From Patescibacteria group bacterium (GTDB taxonomy: Bacteria; Patescibacteriota; Minisyncoccia; Minisyncoccales; S141-161), in the NCBI GenBank assembly GCA_015491015.1, contig WFWQ01000050.1, forward strand, positions 1-21,420: DNA of 21,420 nt, written 5' to 3'. Position numbers and translations under genes: made by a program. Numbering within the stretch: position 1 is the first letter of the stretch; every line of letters begins with the position of its first letter. The notes under the pieces are model-generated. The model was not told the DNA's origin. It made no database searches and saw only the letters and a list, made by a program, of their open reading frames with translations. Below are positions 13,401 through 21,277 of this stretch, piece after piece.

Positions 13401-16400
13401 TCTACAGATCCAACTGTTCCTCAAGGCTCCCCAACTCAAGGGGTGTCTGGATTTGATACTAACCATTCTGTAACCTTAGTTGGTTTGCAAGCTAACACTA
13501 CTTACTACTTTAAAGTTAAATCTTGCGATGCTTCAGGAAACTGTGCTGAATCTTCAATTTCTCAATTTGCCACTCAAGCTCCAGATACAACTCCACCTGT
13601 AATATCTAACATTCAAGTTTCAAACATTACAGAAAGCTCAGCTACTATAACTTGGACAACAGATAAAAACTCAGATTCTTTTGTGGAATACTCTACTACT
13701 CCAGGCTTTACCCAAGGTGAGGTTCAAGGTAAGTTTGAATTAGTAACTTCTCACTCTGTAACCTTAGTTGGTTTGCAACCTAACACTACTTATTACTTTA
13801 AAGTTAGATCTACAGATGCTTCAGGAAATACAGCCACTTCTTTAGAACAAAGCTTCACGACCTTAGCTTCAACTCAAGATGTAACTCCTCCTCAAATTTC
13901 AAATGTCCAAGTTTCCAATATTCAATACAACACCGCAACTATAACTTGGACAACCGATGAGCCTTCTTCTTCCTTCGTTGAATTTGGATTAGATACCAAT
14001 TATGGAAGAATTTATGGCCAAGATGAATCTGTAACTTTGCACACTGTAAACTTGCCTAAAGATTTGTCTCCTTCTACTCTATATCACTTTAGAGTTAGAT
14101 CTGTAGATTCTGCAGGAAATGAAGCTATTTCGCAAGATTATACTTTTACTACTGCTCCTTCTCCAAATGATACTACTCCTCCTGTGATTTCTAATGTTCA
14201 AGTAACCAATGTTACTGAAACCTCAGCAACTATAACTTGGACAACCGATGAAGATTCAGACTCTTATGTTGACTTTGATACCACTTTATCTTTCTCTCAA
14301 TCTCAAGGTTCACCTACAATGACTACTACCCACTCTGTAACCTTAGTTGGTTTACAACCTAACACTTTGTATTACTTTAGAGTGAGATCTACAGATCCTT
14401 CAGGAAATACAGCTATAGATGATAATGCAGGCCAAGGTTATCAATTTGTTACTTTAACATCTACTCAAGATCCTCCAGTAATAGATGAAAATAGCATAAC
14501 TATTACTAATGTAACTCATAATTCTGCTACTATAACTTGGACAACAGATAAACCTTCTGACTCTTTTGTTGAGTTTGGATTTGATACTTCTTATGGATTT
14601 TCTCAAGGAAAGTTTGAAAGTGTTACCCAACACTCTGTCACTTTAGTAGGTCTTTTATCTGAAGCTACCTATCGCTTTAGGGTAAGATCTAAAGATGCAC
14701 AAGGTTTAGAAGATGTATCTCAAGATTATACTTTTACTACCGCTCCAGCTCCAGATATTACTCCTCCAACTATATCTAATGTTCAAGTTTCAAACATCAC
14801 TCAAACTTCAGCAGAGATTACTTGGACGACCGATGAACCTACAACTTCAATTGTAGATTATGGTTTAGCTTGCAATAACTTAACTCAACTTGCAGGTGAT
14901 CCTCAAAATTATGTAGCTTCCCATAGTGTTTCTCTAAATAACTTGCAACCTGGAACTACTTACTACTTTAGAATTAGATCCACAGATCAATCTGGAAACA
15001 CAGCTACAGATGATAATGCTGGATCTTGCTATACCTTTACTACTCAAGCAGACATTACTCCTCCAACTATAACTAATGTTCAAACTCCAGTAGTAGATAG
15101 AAACTCTGCAACTGTAACTTGGGATACTGATGAACCTGCAACTTCTCAAGTGGAATACTCCCCCAGCTCTGACCTAACTAACTCTACCCTCACCCCAGAA
15201 ATAACAGATTTGAGAACCAAACATTCGGTAGTAGTTCCAGGCTTAACTTCTGGCACCACCTACTACTACAGAGTTATATCCAAAGATTCCTCTGGCAACA
15301 TAGCTTACTACCCCACCTCTCCTCCTTATCCTTCCTTCACTACCGCTTCATCCAAAGAAGACAACACTCCTCCAACCATCACCTTTAACCCTCAAACCGA
15401 CATCACCACCACCTTAACTTCAGCTACCATCACTTGGACAACCAACGAACCTGCAAACTCCTTAATTGATTATGGCGAAACTACTTCCTTAGGTTCTTTA
15501 GCAGGTAACCCTGATATCTCTTCTCCACCTTTCACCGTTACTATTACCGATCTTAAACCAGGAACTACCTACTACTTTAGATTGAGATCTACAGATCAAT
15601 CAGGCAACACTACTATAGATGATAACCAAGGAAATCTTTACACTTTCCAAACCCAAGCAGATACTACTCCACCCACAATATCTAATGTTAAAGTAGCTTC
15701 AGTAGGCTTAGATAGGGCAACTATTACTTGGGAAACCTCAGAGCCATCTGTTTCTCAAATCTTCTTTGGTACTTCTCCTGGCAATTACTCTAATCAAACC
15801 ATCTTAACTTCTACTTATCAGACTTTACACTCCATTACCTTACAAAATCTCCAAGCTAACACTACTTATTACTTTAAGGTTAAATCTATAGATTCAGCTG
15901 GAAACTCAGTTGAGAAAGATAAAGACAATCAAGGAAACTACTTTAGTTTCCAGACATTAAAGAAAGGAGGTGGAGGCGCAAAGCAACCAAGGGTTACTAT
16001 AGATACTATCCCTCCCAAGATTAGAAATGTGACAGTTAAACTTATAACTCAAACTTCAGCTACTATAACGTGGGAAACAGATGAACCTTCTAACTCTTTA
16101 GTAGAGTATGGAGTGACGAGAGAGTATGGAGAGTTAGAAGGTAATCATCAAGAATCTACTACTTTCCACGTTGTAGTCTTAACTAATCTTAATCCTGGAA
16201 CTACCTACTACTTCAAAGTAGTTTCTTACGATAGATTCGGTAACCGTGGAGAATCTTTTGGTTCCAGCTTTACTACTTTGCCCGAAGGAGTTACCGCACC
16301 CCATGAGGAAAAAGTGAAAGAAATCTTAGAAAGGAAGGAGAAATTTGAAAGATTAAAAGAGAAAGAGAAATTGGGTAGAGATGAAGTAGAGGAAGTTAAG

Positions 16401-17474
16401 CAAGAAGAGGCTAAAACGCTTTTAGATCAAATTGTGGAGCTAATTAAGCAAACTGGAGAAAAGCCTGAAGTAGTGATAGAAACTATTAGTAGAAAATTAA
16501 TTTCCCCACCTCAAATTACAGGCGAATCTCCTCAGGTAGAAGTGGGACCAGATTATGCTATAATCAGGTGGGTAACCGACAAACCTTCAACCAGCGTAGT
16601 AGCTTTGGCTGAAGCTAAAGATTACAATCCAAACTCAGATAACCCTTATACCTTTGAGGTAGGAAATACCAGAGAGTATGTTCTTTACCACGAAGTTAGA
16701 GTAGAAGGTTTGAAGCCCGAAACTACTTACCACTACCAAATAATTAGCCAAGGAAGAGTAGGGCCTCCAGCTAAGTCCGAGGATAGAACCTTTACTACCT
16801 TATCTTTGAAACCTCAAATTCAAGGTTTAAGATTAGAAGAAGTGGGAGAAAGGAGTGTAGTTGTAGCTTGGGAAACCCAAATCCCAACTACAGGAAGGAT
16901 AATAATTACCAATCCTAAAACTGGAGAAAAGAAGATAGTTGAAGAGAAAAACTTAGCCAAGAAGCACAAAAGAGAAATTAGAGATTTGCTTCCTACAACT
17001 TCTTACAACCTTCAAATTGAAGCTATAGATGAAAAAGGAAACAGAGTTTTATCTCAAGTTCTTCCATTTTCGACTTCAATTTCTGCCGAACCCCCAAAGA
17101 TTTCTAACTTAAAGATCTCAACTTCTCTAATTCCAGGTAAACCTGAAAGAGTGCAAACTATAATTTCTTGGCAAACAGATAAACCTTCAACTTCCAGAGT
17201 TTACTTCCAAGAAGGAATTCAACCTTTTGATCCTAACTTGCAGCAATCTACACCTTTGCAAGAAAAGTTAGTCTTAGACCATGTAGTTATCATCTTAACT
17301 ATGAAGCCTGGAACTTTGTATAGAATTAAAGCTGAATCTATAGATGCTTTTGGTAATGTAGCTTACTCTAAAGATTACACTATCTTAACCCCCAAACCTA
17401 AAGCTTCCTTAATTCAATTGATAATTGAAAACTTAGAAGAAAGCTTCCAATTCTTAAAGAAGGTTGGAATTTAG
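10431..17474 (+). CDS. Giant secreted surface protein: tail-collar-like repeats plus fibronectin-III array
   Basis: The 2347-residue protein has an N-terminal signal/anchor: basic KRK at 7-9, then a hydrophobic span at about 10-30. Domain order follows. (a) 40-90, opening TWTQNDWSGGAD. (b) About 92-418, three diverged repeats like phage tail-collar modules (LVILW...PSGWTE...GRLLR), each with two HxH motifs: His137/139, 166/168, 244/246, 278/280, 358/360 and 396/398. (c) About 420-540, a beta-sandwich-like unit (IKFQIRSSSDG). (d) About 540-860, Ig/PKD-like. (e) One classical FN3 (about 840-945). (f) Ten PAP-type FN3 repeats (SATITWTTDEP ... TTYYFKVRSTDASGN) to about residue 1950. (g) A charged, probably coiled-coil linker. 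(h) Three more FN3-like units. No LPXTG or C-terminal membrane span is visible. A role in surface adhesion or binding is inferred, and no enzymatic motif was recognised. Confidence 0.82.
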   Translation: MALILSKRKILILVSLLVLISFLAFGFLVFKPQKKAISATFTWTQNDWSGGADTVATNSHINEQSNPGSWNKYYSSNFVSFALDNKPQAIPDPAGLVILWDQSSNPPSGWTEITSNYSGRLLRINSTPGGIGGRSVHSHSVVVNSTVCAYKSISTGGQSIVAPFNHTHSVGTISVSNANLIPLSVNLRLFQYSGSVENFYIPSDAILLRKISNVPSYGLEYVDFNNYFLRLNSNPRTTYGSNSHVHSMSGFTGTVSNSPVQADDPFFGTPVEALEVNHTHPVTGSSSSASNIPLYSSYPSIKLTQDIKRAGNNNLYLFISNPNALHWNLVTSENQRYLRFTSISSCSTPPCRGGNASHSHTKTTGDNTLSLTYGSYSTSSSANGCAGKRGTLYVFHTHTLTLNSTSNNPLYVDVALASPSTYQGEVVSSPFDTEDPTTILSGISWNEELGSLGNIKFQIRSSSDGVNWSPWMGPDGTSNTYFDDGIVGCSKSGNSVTCTIDALPQALKDGSGERYFQYKVILENDAKLLSVSINYTINTEPTISNVSASQSASNPINVSYDYSDVENDSANIYLFYDTGLTLASNITSSDTTISVSDPNSVLPLIPNQASYTLMIDKEIITCTNKDPTTNTFSSCTRASNNTGFYLSSHSAGTTVWIKANSLSGDAGSNILPGAGKSITWDVKQDIPGLYLPSTATNPFRVRVVAEDGNQARNVGYLDSPPFELDTKDPVVGTPSGGGTGVNINQNQLTVVTNQDKTNTPSVTLYLSATDDTALQMIVSEDGVFDTETYQGYSSTLSYTFSPCSPSTPETGCTKTIYVKFKDAKGNEVGPYTDTIILDDNPPEVPTQLYIQDISLTDCPTNPQSCRLFISWSKNTEADWIRYEIYRSTDGTNFTLHHTISLENNAQARDTNYFVDSGLTYGQKYWYKVRSVDDIINNSNFSTPVSLIAGGNPTDTAPPTITSGPQASNIGISSATITWTTDEVSTSEVIYSTDPTVPQGSPTQGVSGFDTNHSVTLVGLQANTTYYFKVKSCDASGNCAESSISQFATQAPDTTPPVISNIQVSNITESSATITWTTDKNSDSFVEYSTTPGFTQGEVQGKFELVTSHSVTLVGLQPNTTYYFKVRSTDASGNTATSLEQSFTTLASTQDVTPPQISNVQVSNIQYNTATITWTTDEPSSSFVEFGLDTNYGRIYGQDESVTLHTVNLPKDLSPSTLYHFRVRSVDSAGNEAISQDYTFTTAPSPNDTTPPVISNVQVTNVTETSATITWTTDEDSDSYVDFDTTLSFSQSQGSPTMTTTHSVTLVGLQPNTLYYFRVRSTDPSGNTAIDDNAGQGYQFVTLTSTQDPPVIDENSITITNVTHNSATITWTTDKPSDSFVEFGFDTSYGFSQGKFESVTQHSVTLVGLLSEATYRFRVRSKDAQGLEDVSQDYTFTTAPAPDITPPTISNVQVSNITQTSAEITWTTDEPTTSIVDYGLACNNLTQLAGDPQNYVASHSVSLNNLQPGTTYYFRIRSTDQSGNTATDDNAGSCYTFTTQADITPPTITNVQTPVVDRNSATVTWDTDEPATSQVEYSPSSDLTNSTLTPEITDLRTKHSVVVPGLTSGTTYYYRVISKDSSGNIAYYPTSPPYPSFTTASSKEDNTPPTITFNPQTDITTTLTSATITWTTNEPANSLIDYGETTSLGSLAGNPDISSPPFTVTITDLKPGTTYYFRLRSTDQSGNTTIDDNQGNLYTFQTQADTTPPTISNVKVASVGLDRATITWETSEPSVSQIFFGTSPGNYSNQTILTSTYQTLHSITLQNLQANTTYYFKVKSIDSAGNSVEKDKDNQGNYFSFQTLKKGGGGAKQPRVTIDTIPPKIRNVTVKLITQTSATITWETDEPSNSLVEYGVTREYGELEGNHQESTTFHVVVLTNLNPGTTYYFKVVSYDRFGNRGESFGSSFTTLPEGVTAPHEEKVKEILERKEKFERLKEKEKLGRDEVEEVKQEEAKTLLDQIVELIKQTGEKPEVVIETISRKLISPPQITGESPQVEVGPDYAIIRWVTDKPSTSVVALAEAKDYNPNSDNPYTFEVGNTREYVLYHEVRVEGLKPETTYHYQIISQGRVGPPAKSEDRTFTTLSLKPQIQGLRLEEVGERSVVVAWETQIPTTGRIIITNPKTGEKKIVEEKNLAKKHKREIRDLLPTTSYNLQIEAIDEKGNRVLSQVLPFSTSISAEPPKISNLKISTSLIPGKPERVQTIISWQTDKPSTSRVYFQEGIQPFDPNLQQSTPLQEKLVLDHVVIILTMKPGTLYRIKAESIDAFGNVAYSKDYTILTPKPKASLIQLIIENLEESFQFLKKVGI
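10710..11690 (+). repeat. Three tail-collar-like protein repeats with six HxH motifs
   Basis: Protein-level repeats of about 100-118 residues (about 94-195, 201-308 and 313-420). Each has a strand such as GLVILW, DAILLR or NLYLFI, an aromatic-rich turn, an R-L-R or Y-F-L-R-L segment, a first HxH (HSH, HVH, HSH), a second HTH 29-38 residues later, and a closing IPLSVNLRL-type strand. In T4 gp12 paired HxH motifs bind a metal along the fibre axis; similar use here is inference. Confidence 0.6.
13297..17420 (+). repeat. Array of about 13 PAP-type fibronectin-III repeats
   Basis: Each unit opens with PPxI, carries SATITWTTDEP and closes with TTYYFKVRSxDxSGN-like text. Ten are contiguous to about 16280; three diverged ones follow a charged linker (about 16290-16500). 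Neighbouring units are similar in DNA: TCTGTAACCTTAGTTGGTTT occurs exactly at 13467, 13755 and 14334. Unit number may vary by recombination. Confidence 0.85.
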
Positions 17475-17491
17475 AGTTGTCTCAGTATAAT
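17464..17491 (+). promoter_or_regulatory. Candidate promoter for ileS
   Basis: TTGGAA (17464-17469), a 16-bp spacer and a consensus TATAAT (17486-17491) in the 34-nt gap before ileS; the -35 overlaps the end of the giant gene. Initiation near 17498 leaves a leader of about 10 nt without a Shine-Dalgarno sequence. Confidence 0.5.
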
Positions 17492-17508
17492 TATAGAAAG
17501 CTAACTAT

Positions 17509-20500
17509 ATGCCTTTTTTAGATGAACAAAAGATTTTAAATTTTTGGAAAGAAAACAAGATTTTCCAAAAGAGCATAGAGCAAAGAGAAGGCAAAAAAGA
17601 CTTTGTTTTTTACGAAGGTCCTCCTACAGCTAACGCTCCCCCCGGCCTGCACCATGTTTTAGCTCGCTCTTTTAAAGATGCAGTTTGCAGATTAAAGACA
17701 ATGCAAGGTTTTAGGGTTATAAGGAAGGCAGGGTGGGATACTCATGGTTTGCCAGTTGAGATTCAAGTTGAAAAAGAATTAAAGCTTAAAAGCAAAAAAG
17801 AGATAGAGAAATTTGGAATAGAAGAATTTAACCAAAAATGCAAAGAGTCGGTTTTTAGATATATACAAGAATGGCAAGATTTAACTGAAAAGATGGGCTA
17901 TTGGATTGATTTAGATCATCCTTATATTACTTACCAAAAAGAATATATTGAAACTCTTTGGTTTATCTTAGCTCAAATTTATAAAAAGGGGCTTTTGTAC
18001 CAAGATTTTAGAGTTTCTCCTTGGTGTTTTAGATGTGAAACGGTTTTGTCTTCTCATGAGGTAGCTCAGGGATACAAGAGGGTTAAAGATCCTTCTTTGT
18101 ATTTTAAAGTTAAAGTTAAAACTCCTGCTAAAATTCAAGGCTTAAAAGTTCCAGAGAATACCTTCTTTTTGGTTTGGACTACTACCCCTTGGACTTTACC
18201 TGGAAATGCCGCTTTGGCGGTAAATCCAGAGTTAGAGTATATCTTAGCTCAAAAAGAAAAAGAGCAGTTTATTTTAGCTAAAGATTTAGTTCAAGTTTTA
18301 GGAAATTGTGAGATTTTATCTGAATTTAAAGGTAGAGAACTCGAAGGATTAGAGTACTTGCCTCCTTTTGAAATTGAAGCTTTAAGATCTCCTCAAAGCT
18401 TTAAAGTTTACTTAGCTGATTTTGTTTTATCTGAAGAAGGGACAGGAATAGTGCATATAGCTCCAATGTATGGAGATGAGGACTTTGAGTTAGCTACCAA
18501 AGTAGGTTTACCCAAGCACCATACTATCTTGAAAGATGGAACCTTTTCTCAAGACTTGCCTTCAGATTTTCAAGATTTCAAGGTAAAGGATCCTCAAACA
18601 GATCAAAAGATAGTAGATTATCTTAAAAGTAAAGGCTTGCTTTACAAGTTAGAAACTATAGATCACGATTACCCTTTTTGTTGGAGATGTAAAAATCCTC
18701 TAATTTATTATGCTATCTCGTCTTGGTTCATCAAGATGAAGGATTTAAAAGAAAAGCTTTTGGAAAATAACCAAAAGATTAATTGGATACCAGCTCACAT
18801 TAAAGAAGGAAGATTTGGAGAATGGCTAAAGGAAGTTAAAGATTGGGCTTTAACTCGAGAAAGGTTTTGGGGAACTCCTTTGCCTATTTGGGAATGTGAA
18901 AACTGCAAGGAAAAGATAGTTATCTCTTCTTTGAAAGAGCTTAAATCTCAAAAGTTTTCAGATTTAGAAGTTTACTTAGCTCGACATGGAGAAACAGTTT
19001 ACTCTAAAGATCCAGAGAAAATTGGCAAAATTTATCCTCCTCCAGATGAAGATACAGCTTTCTTGTCTACAGAAGGTAAAGAGCAAGCTAAAAAGATAGC
19101 TAAGTTTTTTAAAGAAAAAGGAATTAAGTTAGATTTGATCTTTTGTTCTGATTTAAAAAGAGCTAAAGAAACAGCTGAAATTGTAGCTAAAGAGCTTAAA
19201 GTTAAAGTAGTGGAAGATGAGAGATTAAGAGATTTAGATTTCGGAGAGTTCCATCTTAAAGATAAAAAAGTTTTAAGAGATTTTTACGCCCAAGCTCAAA
19301 ATCTTTTTAGCCTCAGGATTCCTGGAGGGGAATCTCTAAGAGATGTTTACTTGAGGGTTTTTAGTTTTTTGAAAGAGATAGTTGAAAAGCACAGGAAAGC
19401 TAAGATTTTAATTGTTAGCCATGGTTTTCCTCTTTGGATTATAGAAGAAGTTTCTAGAGGAGAAGAGTTTTCAGGCTACGATGCTGAAAGGTTTAGTTTA
19501 GGGGAGGTTAGAAAAGTAGAAATTAAGTTTTTGCCTTACAATTTTGAAGGAAAGCTTGATCTCCACCGCCCTTACATAGATGAAGTTAAGTTTTTATGTC
19601 CAAAATGTGGAAGCTTTGCTAAAAGATTGGCTTATGTGATTGATGTTTGGTTTGATTCTGGAGCTATGCCTTTTGCTCAATACCACTGGCCTTTTGAAGA
19701 AGGGAAAGAAAATTTACCACCTAAACTTTTTCCTGCTGACTTTATTGCAGAAGGTATAGATCAAACTCGAGGTTGGTTTTACACGCTCTTAGCTATCTCA
19801 ACCTTATTAGATTTTGGCCCTCCTTATTTAAACGTTATTTGTTTAGGCCATCTTTTAGATGAAAAGGGAGAAAAGATGTCAAAGTCAAAAGGGAATGTGG
19901 TAGATCCTTGGGAGATGATTCAAAAGTATGGAGCTGATGCTGTAAGATGGTACTTTTTTACTGTAAATCAACCTGGAGAAAGCAAGAGATTTTCAGAAAA
20001 AGATTTAAGAGAAAGATTGCAAGGTTTTGTTCTAACTTTTCTCAATTGCTTAAAGTTTTTAAGAGCTTATTATCCAGAGCACTTTGAAATTAAAGAAGAG
20101 AAAATACTTGGAGCTAACTTAAGGATTGTAGACAAGTGGCTTTTAAGCAAGCTTAACTCTTTAATTAAAAAGGTTAACCTGCTTTTGGAAGATTTAGATA
20201 TTACTTTAGCTTGCAGAGCAATTGAAAAGTTTGTTATTGAAGATCTTTCTAAATGGTGGATTAGAAGGTCCAGAAAAGCAATGGAAGAAAACAAAGATTT
20301 AGCTAATCTTTTAGCTTATGTTCTAAGAGAGTTAGCTAAACTTTCGGCTCCTTTTGCTCCTTTTATTTCAGAAGCTATCTATCGAGATGTAGAAAAGAGA
20401 AAAGAAAGCGTGCATTTAGAAGATTGGCCTAAATTGAAAGAAGAGTTAATAGATCAAGATTTAGAAGCTAGAATGGATTGGGCAAGAGAGGTAGTTAGCT

Positions 20501-20955
20501 TAGTTTTAAAGTTGAGAGCTCAAAACAAAATTAAAGTAAGGCAACCTTTAGCTAAGCTTGAAATTCCTTTGCCAGAATTTGAAGTAGAAAGAGAGATTTT
20601 GGATTTAATTAAAGAAGAAGTAAATGTGAAAGAAGTAATTTTAAATCAAGAGATTAAAGAAGTTAAATTAGACACTACCTTGACTCCAGAACTAAAGTTA
20701 GAAGGAGACTTTAGAGAACTGGTAAGGAGAATTCAAAGCAAAAGAAAAGAGTTGAATCTCAATCCTAAAGAAAAGGTTAAAATTAAAATTTACTACTCTC
20801 CCGAACTAAAAGAATTATTTGCAAAATATCATCAAGAGCTTTCAGAAAGAGTTTCAGCTTCAAAAATAGAGTTTGTCAGTTTAGAAAAAGTAGATGAAGA
20901 TTTTGTTTCTTTTTATATCTCTGGTAAAGAGGTTAAAATAAAAATAGAAAGATGA
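17509..20955 (+). CDS. ileS: Isoleucyl-tRNA synthetase with inserted histidine phosphatase domain
   Basis: The 1148-residue class I synthetase charges tRNA-Ile. Visible landmarks: the HIGH-like PPGLHHV (46-49), GWDTHGLPVE, the editing domain with WTTTPWTLPGN and GTGIVHIAP, RERFWGTPLPIW, VIDVWFDSGAMPF, the KMSKS loop (789-793), and the helical anticodon-binding region (WWIRRSRKAM). DLHRPYIDEV and the Zn-type pairs CxxC at 463/466 and 697/700 suggest the archaeal/eukaryotic-like IleS2 form. Between these CxxC pairs, residues about 484-676 are an extra domain of the phosphoglycerate mutase/histidine phosphatase family: ARHGET with Arg492-His493, SDLKRAKETAE with Arg551, DFGE with Glu580, and VSHG with His638. 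All usual catalytic residues are present, so it may be active. The protein is about 190 residues longer than usual because of it. A small ORF overlaps the stop as ATGA. Confidence 0.97.
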   Translation: MPFLDEQKILNFWKENKIFQKSIEQREGKKDFVFYEGPPTANAPPGLHHVLARSFKDAVCRLKTMQGFRVIRKAGWDTHGLPVEIQVEKELKLKSKKEIEKFGIEEFNQKCKESVFRYIQEWQDLTEKMGYWIDLDHPYITYQKEYIETLWFILAQIYKKGLLYQDFRVSPWCFRCETVLSSHEVAQGYKRVKDPSLYFKVKVKTPAKIQGLKVPENTFFLVWTTTPWTLPGNAALAVNPELEYILAQKEKEQFILAKDLVQVLGNCEILSEFKGRELEGLEYLPPFEIEALRSPQSFKVYLADFVLSEEGTGIVHIAPMYGDEDFELATKVGLPKHHTILKDGTFSQDLPSDFQDFKVKDPQTDQKIVDYLKSKGLLYKLETIDHDYPFCWRCKNPLIYYAISSWFIKMKDLKEKLLENNQKINWIPAHIKEGRFGEWLKEVKDWALTRERFWGTPLPIWECENCKEKIVISSLKELKSQKFSDLEVYLARHGETVYSKDPEKIGKIYPPPDEDTAFLSTEGKEQAKKIAKFFKEKGIKLDLIFCSDLKRAKETAEIVAKELKVKVVEDERLRDLDFGEFHLKDKKVLRDFYAQAQNLFSLRIPGGESLRDVYLRVFSFLKEIVEKHRKAKILIVSHGFPLWIIEEVSRGEEFSGYDAERFSLGEVRKVEIKFLPYNFEGKLDLHRPYIDEVKFLCPKCGSFAKRLAYVIDVWFDSGAMPFAQYHWPFEEGKENLPPKLFPADFIAEGIDQTRGWFYTLLAISTLLDFGPPYLNVICLGHLLDEKGEKMSKSKGNVVDPWEMIQKYGADAVRWYFFTVNQPGESKRFSEKDLRERLQGFVLTFLNCLKFLRAYYPEHFEIKEEKILGANLRIVDKWLLSKLNSLIKKVNLLLEDLDITLACRAIEKFVIEDLSKWWIRRSRKAMEENKDLANLLAYVLRELAKLSAPFAPFISEAIYRDVEKRKESVHLEDWPKLKEELIDQDLEARMDWAREVVSLVLKLRAQNKIKVRQPLAKLEIPLPEFEVEREILDLIKEEVNVKEVILNQEIKEVKLDTTLTPELKLEGDFRELVRRIQSKRKELNLNPKEKVKIKIYYSPELKELFAKYHQELSERVSASKIEFVSLEKVDEDFVSFYISGKEVKIKIER
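18958..19540 (+). other. Histidine phosphatase domain nested within ileS
   Basis: This is the coding part of the inserted domain (residues about 484-676 of IleRS), read in the same frame with no stop or composition break. The start LEVYLARHGET and end FSLGEVRKVEIKFLPY match the first and last strands of a free-standing histidine phosphatase, so the whole fold seems present. It sits in a loop between two zinc-binding half-sites. Confidence 0.9.
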
Positions 20956-21140
20956 GAAGAAAGAATATTAGACCTTTATTTGAAGGTAAAAAAGTAGTTC
21001 AGAGAGAAGAGCTTTTAAAAGTTTTAAGAGAAGATAGAGGTGTGGTTCCTGGATTTCCAGGCAGGAGATTAAGGCTTTCTGATAGAGTGGAGTTGAAAAG
21101 AAAGCTTTTTCCAGTAAAAAAGTTTGGATCTAAAAATTAG
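20952..21140 (+). CDS. Small basic hypothetical protein
   Basis: The 62-residue product is not recognised. It is strongly basic (MRRKNIRPLFEGKKVV ... GRRLRLSDRVELKRKLFPVKKFG) with no membrane segment or cysteine. The ATG overlaps the ileS stop (ATGA), the coupling seen at rplT/MNT too, which supports it being a real translated gene. A nucleic-acid or ribosome-binding role would fit the charge but is only a guess. Confidence 0.55.
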   Translation: MRRKNIRPLFEGKKVVQREELLKVLREDRGVVPGFPGRRLRLSDRVELKRKLFPVKKFGSKN

Positions 21141-21267
21141 AGATTATGAGTTTGAAAGAGCTATAAGGAGGCTGGAAGCTAAAAAGTTAAAAACTAAAGC
21201 TCCTCAAGAAGCTAAAGAAATAGAAAGAAGGGTTAGATACTTAAAAAAGATTGGAGGAATAAATTAA
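21124..21267 (+). CDS. Possible 47-residue coiled-coil protein, TTG start
   Basis: An open frame from TTG 21124 to TAA 21267, overlapping the previous small gene by 17 nt, the same overlap as between the Nudix gene and smpB. The product (LKIRDYEFERAIRRLEAKKL ... KEIERRVRYLKKIGGIN) is highly charged and helix-prone, consistent with a short coiled coil. No family is recognised. The start codon is uncertain and no ATG is available in frame. Confidence 0.42.
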   Translation: MDLKIRDYEFERAIRRLEAKKLKTKAPQEAKEIERRVRYLKKIGGIN

Positions 21268-21277
21268 ACTAAAATCT

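Noticed and set aside
13297..16280. Regularly spaced DNA repeats resembling a CRISPR or satellite array
   Set aside because: They are in-frame FN3 protein repeats with period about 270-310 bp and diverged interiors.
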